Source of the DNA: Mesaphorura yosii
Taxonomy: Eukaryota > Arthropoda > Collembola > Poduromorpha > Tullbergiidae
Reading direction: 5' to 3'
Length of the DNA: 28,213 bases
NCBI GenBank assembly: GCA_009869945.1
Contig: WIXG01000661.1
Span: 1-28,213 of the forward strand
Shown here: one piece after another, positions 20,239 through 28,213 of the stretch
How positions within the stretch are numbered: position 1 is the stretch's first letter
Layout: each line of letters starts with the position of its first letter
The notes under the pieces: generated by a model
Told to the model about the DNA's origin: nothing
The model's database searches: none
The model's input: the letters and a program-made list of their open reading frames with translations, nothing else
Made by a program: the position numbers and the translations under genes

Positions 20239-20623
20239 TTTTACTCTTGTTGAACTGAATACTGCCAACATTTGATATTATTTATTGACTATTTGTACGA
20301 CGCACAATGCCGACCTTGAAAGAAATGGTCCTCACCCATGATTCTACATGTAATCATTCGTAATCTTTTGATGAATGGACTTTCTGTGTTCATTTATGCT
20401 GTTAAACATGGCCAAGACATCTTTCGCGGGCGTTGGCGTCCTTTTTCTCGATCCAACCTAGAATCGAACGAAAAGTAAACTTTCAATTGATCAGCTCATC
20501 CAAATGATGCAATGTTTTCATGTCATGCCTCATATTCATATCTCTGATAAGTTGAACAAGGCAACGAGGTGTAAAACAAGTTCTTATTTTATCCTCCTCG
20601 TGGACACGAAGTGCTTAGAAGAA
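20239..20623. other. Intergenic, no supported gene
   Basis: Upstream flank of the SLC17 gene. A minus-strand acceptor-like ATTCTAG precedes a short open stretch (near 20458), but I cannot make a gene of it. Confidence 0.45.
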
Positions 20624-20859
20624 CTAGCATAGAAGGAGAGGAGTATCTGGCGAACGTGTTATATCATCGATGAACTCAGGAATTACGGCTAAAATTGTCT
20701 TTCTTCTGGCAAAATCCTCGAACGTGAAGTCCTGTAGAAGAATGGCAGTACTTTGAATACGCTGATTTAAACGCAAATTAGCCTTACCATGCAACAATGA
20801 AGCAAATGAATGTGATTGAAAATAGTCTCGCTTATGCTAATTGAGATAATGCGAGACAT
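20624..20859 (-). CDS. Possible two-exon microprotein of 59 residues
   Basis: On the minus strand ATG 20859 opens 24 codons (MSRIISISISETIFNHIHLL...) ending at a strong donor, CATG|GTAAGG, at 20788. After a 56-nt intron ending CTTCTACAG, exon 20731-20624 continues in phase with DFTFEDFARRKTILAVIPEF and ends LLLC-stop. There is an in-frame TGA upstream of the ATG. Near 20928-20923 the minus strand reads TTTCAGTTTG, like an arthropod initiator. There is no signal peptide and no family I recognise. It could be a real small protein, two exons of an untranslated transcript, or chance. The paired splice sites with phase agreement are the main support. Confidence 0.35.
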
Positions 20860-21150
20860 GCCACAATCAGTTCAATCAATGCAATCAGGAAGCCACCGTC
20901 TTCATGAATAAAGGAAGAAGCAAACTGAAATTAAGACCGCGATGATAGAAGGGCGCAGATAAGCTTTTTTTGTTGTTCGAGCAGTTCAAGGAACGAGCGT
21001 TGCAGATGACTTTATTTCAGTGTTGAGATTCTTGACTTATTGAATACTTAATTGTCAGTTAACCGAATCGAATATAATCGAAAAACTGATAGAAATTGTG
21101 AGTAAGTCAGGAAGTGGCTGTGAAACTGCAACTAACATTGACTCCCGATA

Positions 21151-22268
21151 ATGAAGGCCTCCCTTCAATCTGGCGGTGGCCGTTTGCTTGCTGGACTTGT
21201 CATCTTGAGTGCTGCTGCTGCTATTGACGAAGCAAAAGATCCACCGACGACGACGACGACGACGCCGAAACCGGAACCCGAGCCCGAGCCGTCCAGGCCG
21301 TGGTGGCTGAAGCTTCTTATTTGGGGTTTGTAAAACTACCATACTTTCCAGCCCCACATGACTTGAGGAGCAAATGGGTGATAAATGATTTAATTTTCGG
21401 GTCCCTAGTTTGGAATGCATTGGTGGACATCTTGCTAGTATTTCTGATCATTGTGTGCCTTCCCCTCATATTCTTTATTGGTGTGTACTTGATTGTTTTA
21501 TTGGTAATCCAGGTTCTGCTACCACCGGTGAGTCATTCGAATCACATCACCAGAAATTGTCCCATATTTGTTTGTAACAGGAAAGTCTTCAATTTTTTAT
21601 AGCTAGCAGAATTGCCCGGTGTTTGTTGGAGGGGGATTGGACAAATTCTCCAACGGATACGACAGCGTCCAGTCGGTCCAGTTGACACTGCGCAGACCCG
21701 ATGCCCAACTACTTCGAGCGCATCCGGCTGCGGTCGACCAAATCATGTCGCCGGGCAGCCGCAGCGGCAGGGGCAGCCAGTCATGTAATGAATTAAACAG
21801 AAATTAAATTGGTCTGTGTTAAAATCGATGGACGATGATGTGAATTTTCTAGACCCCGAAATATGTTGCGAACAAAGAAAGCCCAGCAGCCGCTATCCGC
21901 AAGCGCCACCGCTGCCCTCACCCGTGGCCGGACAGAACGCAGTCAGCAGGAAACGTGTGCTATTTGCTTGGAAGGTTACAGTAGTCGGGAAGCTCGGGTT
22001 GGAGTTTTGCCATGTTTACACGGTGAGCCTCAAAATGCCCGGACGTTTTTACTGTATGCATATCTTAAATGTCTTTATCCTTTATCCGCTTAATTTGCAT
22101 TTAGCATTCCACATTGGCTGTATCAACTGGGCGCTTCAGGTGCGTCAGCATTGTCCCGTCTGCAATCGAAGTGTGACGTTACACGACTGCGTGGTAAAGC
22201 AACCCGCAGAAATTGGCCACATTGATGAAGCCTACGATGTTGACGAAGCTACTCCACTCTTGCGCTAA
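21151..22268 (+). CDS. Membrane RING-H2 E3 ubiquitin ligase
   Basis: Five exons (21151-21325, 21409-21527, 21603-21784, 21853-22022, 22105-22268) agree in phase and encode 269 residues. In order: a signal-like N-terminus (LLAGLVILSAAAA), a low-complexity Thr stretch and PEPEPEP spacer, a long hydrophobic block (about 60-98, ALVDILLVFLIIVCLPLIFF onward) that is one or two membrane helices, a basic Gln/Arg-rich linker, and a RING-H2 (about 194-235: CAICLEGY, LPCLHAFHIGCINW, CPVCNRSV) split by an intron in the middle. The acidic tail ends TPLLR. It should ubiquitinate targets at a secretory or endosomal membrane. The RING ligands are complete. The family is not pinned down. The least certain junction is exon 3, chosen by phase (TATAG|CTA and GTCAT|GTAATG). 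Confidence 0.8.
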
Positions 22269-22447
22269 ACTTCGTGTAGACGGGAGGTAGAGTGAAGAAC
22301 TTCCTGAATTTGGAAGAAGGAGCTAAGCTAAGCTGACTTGAGTGGTGACGATGCCCAAAGGAGAAGAAAAGAAAAGAGAAGAATGTTACAGTTAACTGTT
22401 AAATATTCATGTAAATATTAAAACTTGACCGTTCCTCCGAGTTTTTG

Positions 22448-22453
22448 AATAAA
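22448..22453 (+). terminator. Polyadenylation signal of the RING gene
   Basis: AATAAA 180 bp past the RING gene stop codon. Confidence 0.5.
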
Positions 22454-22588
22454 TAACGAAGCATGCAAGCAAATACCAAACTGACTCCTGCAATCAACGG
22501 TTTACTTTTGTTTTGTTCTTTTCGCGACACGGGCACACATGCGAATTTTTAAGGTGCTGCTGTTTTCTTAAAGTCAAAGCTAGCCAAG

Positions 22589-22595
22589 TATAAAA
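22589..22595 (+). promoter_or_regulatory. TATA box of the sulfotransferase gene
   Basis: TATAAAA, 92-98 bp before the sulfotransferase ATG, leaving room for a start site near 22619 and a 5' UTR of about 70 nt. Confidence 0.45.
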
Positions 22596-22686
22596 TCGAT
22601 ATTTGGTTCGACCTAGTTTTAAAAAGGTAAACCGAAATGCAGCCACAGCCAGCAGTTAAATTTGGCAGCAGCGGGCAGTCTAAAGC

Positions 22687-24210
22687 ATGAGGTTTCTGAA
22701 GAATTGGCTCTTATCAGCACCGTTCTTGACATTGACCACTCCACTCACACTCCGAACCCTTCTCAAGGTCACCTTCACGCTCTTCTTCGTCTCCGTCCTG
22801 AGCACAATCGCCGTGGGACTCCGATTTCTGCTTGTAATTCGGGATTTTGGTGACCCGGAAGATTTTTACGACTACCAATTCGGGCCGCAGCAAGACGCCG
22901 GCGCGGGCAGCACGGAAGAACGACTGATGTACGTGACTGACAGCGATCTGATTGTGCTGGACAATGCAGACAACACAACGTCACTGGAAAGTCTCGTGAG
23001 TGAAGAAGACGTGATTTATTCGACCGTCCCCAGCGTGGAGCAAATTTTTGAAAAACGCCGTCTTCAGCTGCAGGCAGCCTGCGCCCGGCTTCGTGACTCA
23101 AACTCCAATCCGAGCCCGTTCTACTCCTACACGCTGGGGAGCTCGAATAAAAAAAACTGGGTTACTTTCAGTTACACCGCCACCCAATCAAATCAGCGAC
23201 TCACCATCGACTACTGCCCCGTCTTCAAGTCCGGCTCCTCCTCTTGGCTGGCCATGTTCACGTACCTGAGTGGAGGCCTCACGCCGCGCACGGAATCGCT
23301 GATACGCAAGGGCAAGATGAACTTTGTGAAGCTGGTGAGAGATCTCCGAATGACGATACGGCCACCGTCACCGAAAAATGCAAAAGCGAAAAAGAACGCC
23401 AACGGCAACTCGACGTCGTACAAAATGCTGGTTGTCCGCCACCCCTTCGAGCGCCTCCTATCGGCGTACCGTGACAAACTTGAAAGAGTGAAGGGGCGGG
23501 AGTTCTACCAGAAGAAGTACGGATACAAGATTGTGGAAAAGTATCGGAGAAGAAAAAGCAGCAGAGATCAAGAGGAAGAAGAAACGCGCGAGCAGGGGCT
23601 CGAGCTCCATGCCTTAATCAAGCATATCCTTGACAAACAAACACGGCGGTCGGGACAGTTTTCGTCATTGTCAACGCATGATACGGAAATTAGTGGAGGC
23701 TTACCCACGACACAGGCTACTTCTGTAGTGTCCATCAGTCCCCAACTTCCTCCACGGCTCGGCTATGGATACACGCCCCCAACCTTCTCTGAATTCGTTA
23801 ACTTCGTCCTCGACAGCCCCCCAATCGCCATGGACGAGCACTGGCGCCCCATCTACGCGGACTGCCAGCCCTGCACTCACTCCTTTGACTTTATACTATA
23901 TGTGGAGACAATGAACACTGATAAAGACTACTTGCTCAGTGTCGCGGGACTGAATTCAAACTCAAGCTCAAATCAGATGCTGCTGGATGGTGTCTGGAGG
24001 AGGTGGACCCATAAATCTATTACTGATGCCGGGGTGGACGCAAGCGCCAGCGGCGCCATGGACAAGGATAAAGAAACGATTTTACGCGCGTACTTTGCTC
24101 AACTGAATCGGAATCAGCTGGCAAGACTGGAGGAGCTGTACAGGTTGGATTTGGAATTGTTTGGGTACAGCTCGGAGGAGTATGAAAACATGGTGCGGGC
24201 ATCGGCGTGA
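22687..24210 (+). CDS. Golgi carbohydrate sulfotransferase (CHST8-14-like)
   Basis: An intronless 507-residue frame. A short basic start and one helix (about 20-50, including VTFTLFFVSVLSTIAVGL) give the type II Golgi topology. The lumenal domain has a 5'-phosphosulfate site-like PVFKSGSSSW (about 177), the 3'-phosphate loop VVRHPFERLLSAYRDKL (about 248-264), and the family's later blocks YTPPTFSEFVNFVLDSP and DEHWRPIYADCQPC followed by FDFILYVETM. These enzymes use PAPS to sulfate chondroitin, dermatan, HNK-1 or GalNAc glycans. The 5' site is unusual: most relatives have PKVA/G.TNW or similar, here FKSGSSSW with Lys and Trp kept. A charged Arg/Lys/Glu insertion (about 277-305) and a Ser/Thr-rich stretch separate the blocks. 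The acceptor sugar is unknown. Confidence 0.9.
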   Translation: MRFLKNWLLSAPFLTLTTPLTLRTLLKVTFTLFFVSVLSTIAVGLRFLLVIRDFGDPEDFYDYQFGPQQDAGAGSTEERLMYVTDSDLIVLDNADNTTSLESLVSEEDVIYSTVPSVEQIFEKRRLQLQAACARLRDSNSNPSPFYSYTLGSSNKKNWVTFSYTATQSNQRLTIDYCPVFKSGSSSWLAMFTYLSGGLTPRTESLIRKGKMNFVKLVRDLRMTIRPPSPKNAKAKKNANGNSTSYKMLVVRHPFERLLSAYRDKLERVKGREFYQKKYGYKIVEKYRRRKSSRDQEEEETREQGLELHALIKHILDKQTRRSGQFSSLSTHDTEISGGLPTTQATSVVSISPQLPPRLGYGYTPPTFSEFVNFVLDSPPIAMDEHWRPIYADCQPCTHSFDFILYVETMNTDKDYLLSVAGLNSNSSSNQMLLDGVWRRWTHKSITDAGVDASASGAMDKDKETILRAYFAQLNRNQLARLEELYRLDLELFGYSSEEYENMVRASA

Positions 24211-24349
24211 AGGAGCGCGCCTCTTGTGGCCGACGACTGTGATAAATCTCGGGCCTGACTATCACTCTTCATGACACTTCAAATATTAGCTAAAATAGCC
24301 GCACTGATTATGTGTTAATAACTAATTACTATTAATTATTGCTGTTGCA

Positions 24350-24355
24350 AATAAA
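24350..24355 (+). terminator. Polyadenylation signal of the sulfotransferase gene
   Basis: AATAAA 140 bp after the sulfotransferase stop codon. Confidence 0.5.
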
Positions 24356-24407
24356 TTGACATGGTTATCGACGAAACGGAAAAATCGTCAGGAGCGCGAC
24401 GCTTTTG

Positions 24408-24690
24408 TCAATCATTTGATGCCAGAAGACAAGCGATAGCACCGTACAAATAGATGGAGCCGCCCCGGATTTGAATTGGTCGAAGAATTCTTTCCTCCAG
24501 TGCGCGGCGGGCCGAGGCTCGGATCCACCTAATGTACTCATGCTTCCAGGTCCAGAGCATTTTGGCGCTCAGCGCGTGCGCCATTCCAAACATGCGGTGC
24601 CTATCATGACTCACCGGCCACAATGAGGAGGAGAGTCAGCAGGCGTTCCAGGATCGGTGCTGGGTGGTACCCGGCGAAGAATTAAATTCA
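24408..24690 (-). pseudogene. Unassigned minus-strand coding block
   Basis: Frame 24590-24408 on the minus strand reads MFGMAHALSAKMLW..., then EYIRWIRASARRALEERILR and GGSIYLYGAIACLL before TGA. In another frame just upstream, HPAPILERLLTLLLIVAG ends at a donor-like GGTGAGT (near 24615). The two look like parts of one membrane or secreted protein, but the implied intron would be under 50 nt or a frameshift is needed. No ATG begins the first part. It is a possible relic, and the family is not recognised. Confidence 0.3.
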
Positions 24691-25197
24691 TATTGCTGAC
24701 CAAGTGCGGCCTAGACCTTGAGCCAGTATGACCAATTAATAATACTAGTGTTCTTAATTTAAAACCTGACGACATAACATAAGATAAGGCATTACACGAC
24801 CAAGACTGTAATTGGAGGCAGCCGAAAGAGGAGCAGTCGGTTGGGTGAACTTGAAGTCACGCTTACGCTGAAATTCCATGGACTTTGACAAGACGAGACT
24901 ACAGTCTAGTCTCTTTGTTGCTTACACGTGGGTAGACGGGAAGATTCACATGATCGTGCGCTTCGTGATTGAGTCGGTACTCGCTTGCACCTGTAATCGC
25001 GCGTGCGAACCACTTGAAAATCAGCAATTACTACCTGTCACGTATTATGATGATGTGATCCCGTTGGCTATGAGGCTATGACTTTGAATGCGAGCAAATA
25101 ACACACAGCGTACTGGCAAGGGGTATTCCGCACTCCAGAGTGAAATCTGACCTACGCGTCCGTGCGTCCTTGTCATGATAAACGCGAGCAAGTTTCA
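24691..25197. other. Intergenic, SLC6 promoter side
   Basis: No supported gene. The 67-codon plus-strand frame at 24878-25081 has no recognisable features. Confidence 0.45.
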
Positions 25198-25205
25198 TAT
25201 AAAAG
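25198..25205 (+). promoter_or_regulatory. TATA box of the SLC6 gene
   Basis: A full TATAAAAG 108-115 bp before the SLC6 ATG. It predicts a transcription start near 25228 and a short unspliced leader of about 85 nt. Confidence 0.6.
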
Positions 25206-25312
25206 AGCGCGGATTGCGGACTGGCTTATGAATTCTCGTTCGAATTCGCATCTGATCGACCGACTGTCCTGTCCCGACGAAGCAAAGCAAAAACAAGGAG
25301 CGAAGTAGCGCC

Positions 25313-27136
25313 ATGGGAGGAATCGACAACGCAGCATACGAGCGGGAGCGAGACACCGACCGCAAGCCGAGTGCGACTCTAGACGCCTTCCAGACCAAGG
25401 AAGAAGTAAGGATCAAGGAAGACCCCGAGAAGAACGGCCCCGCCTCAGCTCGAGATCAGTGGTCCAATCAGTTTGAGTTTCTCCTCTCCTGCATCGCGAT
25501 GTCCGTCGGTCTGGGCAACATTTGGCGGTTTCCCTTCAAAGCGTACGAGAACGGTGGCGGAGCCTTCCTCATTCCGTACCTCGTCGTCCTCACGCTCGTG
25601 GGCCGCCCAATTTACTTCCTGGAGCTGTGCCTCGGGCAGTTTTGCTCGCGGAGCCAAATCAAAATCTGGCGCCTGAGTCCGTTGTTTCGGGGCGTCGGCT
25701 ACGCGGCGATGGTTGCGACGCTCTCAGTCGTCTCTTACTACTGCTCCACGATGGGGCTCGCCGTCTTTTACTTTTTCGCCTCCTTCGCCAAAACTCTGCC
25801 CTGGACGAAATGCGACGAGAGTTGGGCGGGCGTCGGCACGTGCGACAGCATCCGCGAGAATTCGACGAGTGTCGTCAACCTACCAGAGCTTTACTACAAG
25901 AACGGAGTGCTGAAGGAGGCGGACAGCATCGTGGACGGGATTGGCACACCCGACTGGCGCCTGGCAGGCTGCCTCCTCTTTTCCTGGCTCGCAGTCTGCC
26001 TTTCACTCATCAAAGGCGTCAAGAGCTCGGGCAAGGTCGCGTATTTCACGGCGCTTTTCCCATACGTCGTGTTGATCACGCTCCTCATCCGCGCCGTGAC
26101 CCTCGAAGGAGCCGGGACAGGAATTCGCTACCTCTTCGAGCCCGACTGGACTAAGCTCTACGACCCCAACGTTTGGTACGAAGCAGTGACGCAGTGTTTC
26201 TTCTCCCTCAACACCTGCTTTGGCTCCGTCATCATGTTTTCTTCCTACAACCCGTTTCGTCACAATATTTACCGGGACTCGTGGATCCTCAGCTTCATGG
26301 ACACGTTCACGAGCCTCCTCGCGGGTATCACCGTCTTCGCTATCCTCGGCAGCCTCGCACACGAGCTGGGCGACATCCCAATCGACGAAGTCGTGAAGGA
26401 CGGGAATGGTCTCGCCTTCATTTCATACCCGGACGCCATCGCTCGGATTGGCTGGGCCCCACAGCTGTTCGCAGTCCTCTTCTTCCTGATGCTCTTCTCC
26501 CTGGGACTTGGCTCGGCAACCGCCGACGTCGGCGCTATCGTCTCGATCATCTGCGACCAGTTTCCGAGCCTCGCCCGCTGGAAAGTGACGGTCGCCCTCT
26601 GCGGGTCGTCGTTCCTCGTCGGGCTCGTGTACGTCACGCCGGGCGGACAGTACATTCAGGGGCTCGTCGACTACTTTGGAGCTGGCTTTGTGATATTCAC
26701 CGTCTCCGTGCTCGAAGTCATCGGCGTCTGTTGGGTTTACGGGCTGGGCAGATTTATTCGGGACGTCGAGTTTATGCTCAACATAAAAATCGGGATCTAC
26801 TGGAAGGTGTGCTGGGGCTTCATCATGCCCGTGGGCCTGACCGTGATTCTCATCTACTCACTGGCGACCGACGAAGGCTTGGAGTACAACGGCCAGTCTT
26901 ACCCGACTGGCGGCCTCGTCGCCGGGTGGCTCATCGCCGTGATCGCCCTCGTGCCAGTTCCTGCATGCGCGGCGCTCGCAGTGTGGAAAAACAGGACTCC
27001 GACGCCAGCGCCCGGCTGGCGTGGTTGGTGGACAAGAATTCGCGACGCGGGGCGGCCTTCGGCGAAATGGGGCCCGGCTGACCCCGAAATTCGCGCCGAG
27101 TGGGAAGCCTACAAGCAAAAATTGGGCAGCACTTGA
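25313..27136 (+). CDS. SLC6 sodium-dependent amino-acid transporter
   Basis: A single exon of 607 residues, the usual SLC6 length, with about 12 helices. Helix 1 carries the signature AMSVGLGNIWRFPF and then ENGGGAFLIPYL. The position that is Asp in monoamine carriers is Gly here, which fits an amino-acid rather than monoamine substrate. Helix 6 is CFFSLNTCFGSVIMFSSYN (unwound substrate site), helix 7 SFMDTFTSLLAGITVFAILG, and helix 8 FFLMLFSLGLGSATADVGA. Loop 2 holds cysteines (TKC, GTC) and an NST sequon, as in the family. The protein imports amino acids with Na+ (and Cl-) across the plasma membrane. It resembles arthropod nutrient amino-acid or glycine transporters. The coding DNA is strongly biased to C or G in third positions, unlike its flanks, and has no intron. 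Confidence 0.93.
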   Translation: MGGIDNAAYERERDTDRKPSATLDAFQTKEEVRIKEDPEKNGPASARDQWSNQFEFLLSCIAMSVGLGNIWRFPFKAYENGGGAFLIPYLVVLTLVGRPIYFLELCLGQFCSRSQIKIWRLSPLFRGVGYAAMVATLSVVSYYCSTMGLAVFYFFASFAKTLPWTKCDESWAGVGTCDSIRENSTSVVNLPELYYKNGVLKEADSIVDGIGTPDWRLAGCLLFSWLAVCLSLIKGVKSSGKVAYFTALFPYVVLITLLIRAVTLEGAGTGIRYLFEPDWTKLYDPNVWYEAVTQCFFSLNTCFGSVIMFSSYNPFRHNIYRDSWILSFMDTFTSLLAGITVFAILGSLAHELGDIPIDEVVKDGNGLAFISYPDAIARIGWAPQLFAVLFFLMLFSLGLGSATADVGAIVSIICDQFPSLARWKVTVALCGSSFLVGLVYVTPGGQYIQGLVDYFGAGFVIFTVSVLEVIGVCWVYGLGRFIRDVEFMLNIKIGIYWKVCWGFIMPVGLTVILIYSLATDEGLEYNGQSYPTGGLVAGWLIAVIALVPVPACAALAVWKNRTPTPAPGWRGWWTRIRDAGRPSAKWGPADPEIRAEWEAYKQKLGST

Positions 27137-27184
27137 AGAACGCCTTGCCTTACTCTCTCAACTTCAATTTGTCATTTTAGTTTT

Positions 27185-27190
27185 AATAAA
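27185..27190 (+). terminator. Polyadenylation signal of the SLC6 gene
   Basis: AATAAA about 50 bp after the SLC6 stop codon, a typical spacing for a short 3' UTR. Confidence 0.55.
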
Positions 27191-27344
27191 CAGTAGTAAT
27201 TTTAATGGTCCTCCACATGTAAGAACGCGATTTCCAAAGAAAACATCCTGGAATTTTACTGGCTTCAAATCTGAAGATTGCAATAAGATATGAATTTCCA
27301 TAATTCATCGACTCCGATCAATCTTAGAAATTGCCAATTGCCAA

Positions 27345-27690
27345 ATGACGACTGTTCCAGTAACCAGTCGCCAGACAACTGAAAGCGGCTCAGCTGCGAC
27401 TGCGATAACTGCGACGATACTCTCGAAAAATGTGCGGGCTCTGCTCAACGTCAACTCACAGCTGGGGTACTTTTTACGATTCTTGCCGTATGACTTACGA
27501 GACCTGATTATTGCAAATACAGGCAAATTGTGTTTGTTAGAAAGATGACGCTGATTTTCGACACTGAAGGCCCGGACCCCAATACCAAAGACACTGAAGA
27601 GAATCCATTCGCGCTCCTGAAACACAGCTGCAAATTCTTCAGCGGCCTGAAAGAAGTTGAGATTGAGTTGCAAAGACAGGCAAATTCTTG
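27345..27690 (+). pseudogene. Unassigned frame-shifted coding block
   Basis: Plus-strand ATG 27345 opens 67 codons ending FLPYDLRDLIIANTGKLCLL-ER-stop (TGA near 27548). From 27542 another frame carries on with KMTLIFDTEGPDPN..., ENPFALLKHSCKFF and GLKEVEIELQRQ. The second part reads like a continuation of the first after one shift. LPYDLRDLII is faintly like the start of an F-box, but I would not name it so. A broken small gene or chance are both possible. Confidence 0.25.
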
Positions 27691-28084
27691 TTCACATACA
27701 AAGAATTTGCAGTGTCAAAGGCATGAGCACTGTTGCAATCGTTAGCCTGTTCGCGAATTTAAATCATGTGGCGGTGTGGCTCAGGTGGATGACAGGGAAT
27801 TTAATTCATTGTCATTGTAATTCCACACATCCGATATTGCAAGCCATGCGAAATGTATTCGCACTTTTGCAATCTGTCATCACTTTTCACTACCATTTTG
27901 TACTTGAGATGTTTTCGTAATTAGCGTGACGACTGTAAATCTCAGATGATGAAGTTTGGACTTTATATGGTTGAGAGATGAGAGTGGATTGGTATTCAGG
28001 CTACCACGTCAATGCCTCCATGAATTCAAATCTATACCAACAAGTTAAAATTTTCAATAATCATTTCGGCATTCGTCGCGGTCA
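27691..28084. other. Intergenic, no supported gene
   Basis: No coding signal that I can defend. It contains one imperfect palindrome, listed separately. Confidence 0.45.
27837..27872. repeat. Imperfect palindrome
   Basis: TTGCAA-gcca-TGCGAA, a 5-nt centre, then TTCGCA-ctt-TTGCAA. The two 6-bp blocks on each side are perfect inverted copies with mismatched spacers. Not associated with a gene. Confidence 0.4.
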
Positions 28085-28116
28085 AGATCAGTTCAGTTCA
28101 GTAGAGATCAGTTCAG
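28085..28116 (+). repeat. Direct repeat AGATCAGTTCAG at a likely transcription start
   Basis: The 12-bp unit occurs at 28085-28096 and 28105-28116 with TTCAG between. TCAGT is the arthropod initiator core, and the repeats lie 41-72 bp before the ATG of the secreted protein, so they probably mark its transcription start region. Confidence 0.4.
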
Positions 28117-28156
28117 AATCTTGTACTTGACTCTAGAGGTCAAAGGAAGCTTTACC

Positions 28157-28213
28157 ATGAAATTCTTTACGGTTGTAGCACTCGTGCTTCTTGCAACTGC
28201 GTTTCTGCTTTAT
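28157..28213 (+). CDS. Start of a secreted protein (cut by window edge)
   Basis: ATG 28157 in a fair context (TTTACCATGA) opens 19 codons to the window end: MKFFTVVALVLLATAFLLY. This is a typical signal peptide: one Lys, then an unbroken hydrophobic core. The mature protein lies beyond the window, so its identity cannot be told. The initiator-like repeat just upstream supports a real gene start. Confidence 0.6.
   Translation, partial: MKFFTVVALVLLATAFLLY

Noticed and set aside
21241..21286. ACG and GAGCCC triplet runs as a microsatellite
   Set aside because: They encode the Thr and Pro-Glu spacer of the RING ligase and are short. This is coding low complexity rather than a free repeat.
26173..27081. 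A 302-codon Arg-rich frame on the plus strand within SLC6
   Set aside because: It is a frame shadow of a GC-rich gene: Arg/Pro/His-rich, with no motifs, overlapping intact SLC6 helices.
1..28213. tRNA, rRNA, CRISPR, transposase or long terminal repeats
   Set aside because: I looked for tRNA-like folds, regular spaced repeats and transposase or reverse transcriptase motifs and saw none that I could support by eye.

Overview
The window reads as nuclear DNA of an arthropod, most probably a non-insect hexapod such as a springtail (Collembola). Genes are split by short GT-AG introns (56-124 nt in my models), several large genes have no intron, and genes lie close together on both strands. The springtail guess rests on family content: a gustatory receptor-like seven-helix protein, several divergent ionotropic receptors, and a relic of an NRPS/Lys2-type thioester reductase, an enzyme type I associate with springtail genomes. 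This is inference; no species marker is present.

Layout. 1-4.35 kb is a chemoreceptor block: a broken gustatory receptor 5' end, an intact gustatory receptor-like gene, the C-terminal part of a minus-strand ionotropic receptor (IR), a plus-strand two-exon IR, and an inverted relic of an IR first membrane helix. 5.2-7.2 kb holds two minus-strand genes, a three-exon GLYAT-like acyltransferase and a small cysteine-rich surface protein. 7.4-8.0 kb is the thioester reductase relic. 8.6-11.0 kb is a long intronless IR. 11.1-14.1 kb has an unassigned minus-strand reading frame, a three-exon RRM-like nuclear protein and, divergent from it, a five-exon homocysteine S-methyltransferase. 14.5-18.5 kb is a ten-exon Vps18. 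It converges on a three-exon SLC17 transporter (18.6-20.2 kb). 20.6-28.2 kb holds a possible 59-residue two-exon gene, a five-exon membrane RING E3 ligase, an intronless Golgi sulfotransferase, an intronless SLC6 amino-acid transporter, two weak unassigned coding blocks, and the signal-peptide start of a secreted protein cut by the window edge.

The genes do not form one pathway. The left part is a fast-evolving sensory/detoxification neighbourhood with duplication and decay. The right part is mostly conserved housekeeping and transport genes: endolysosomal tethering, methionine metabolism, vesicular transport, ubiquitination, glycan sulfation and amino-acid uptake. I found no complete novel system. 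The best leads are the thioester reductase relic and the IR/gustatory receptor remnants. Exon boundaries were read by eye from splice motifs and frame, so RNA evidence could shift them.
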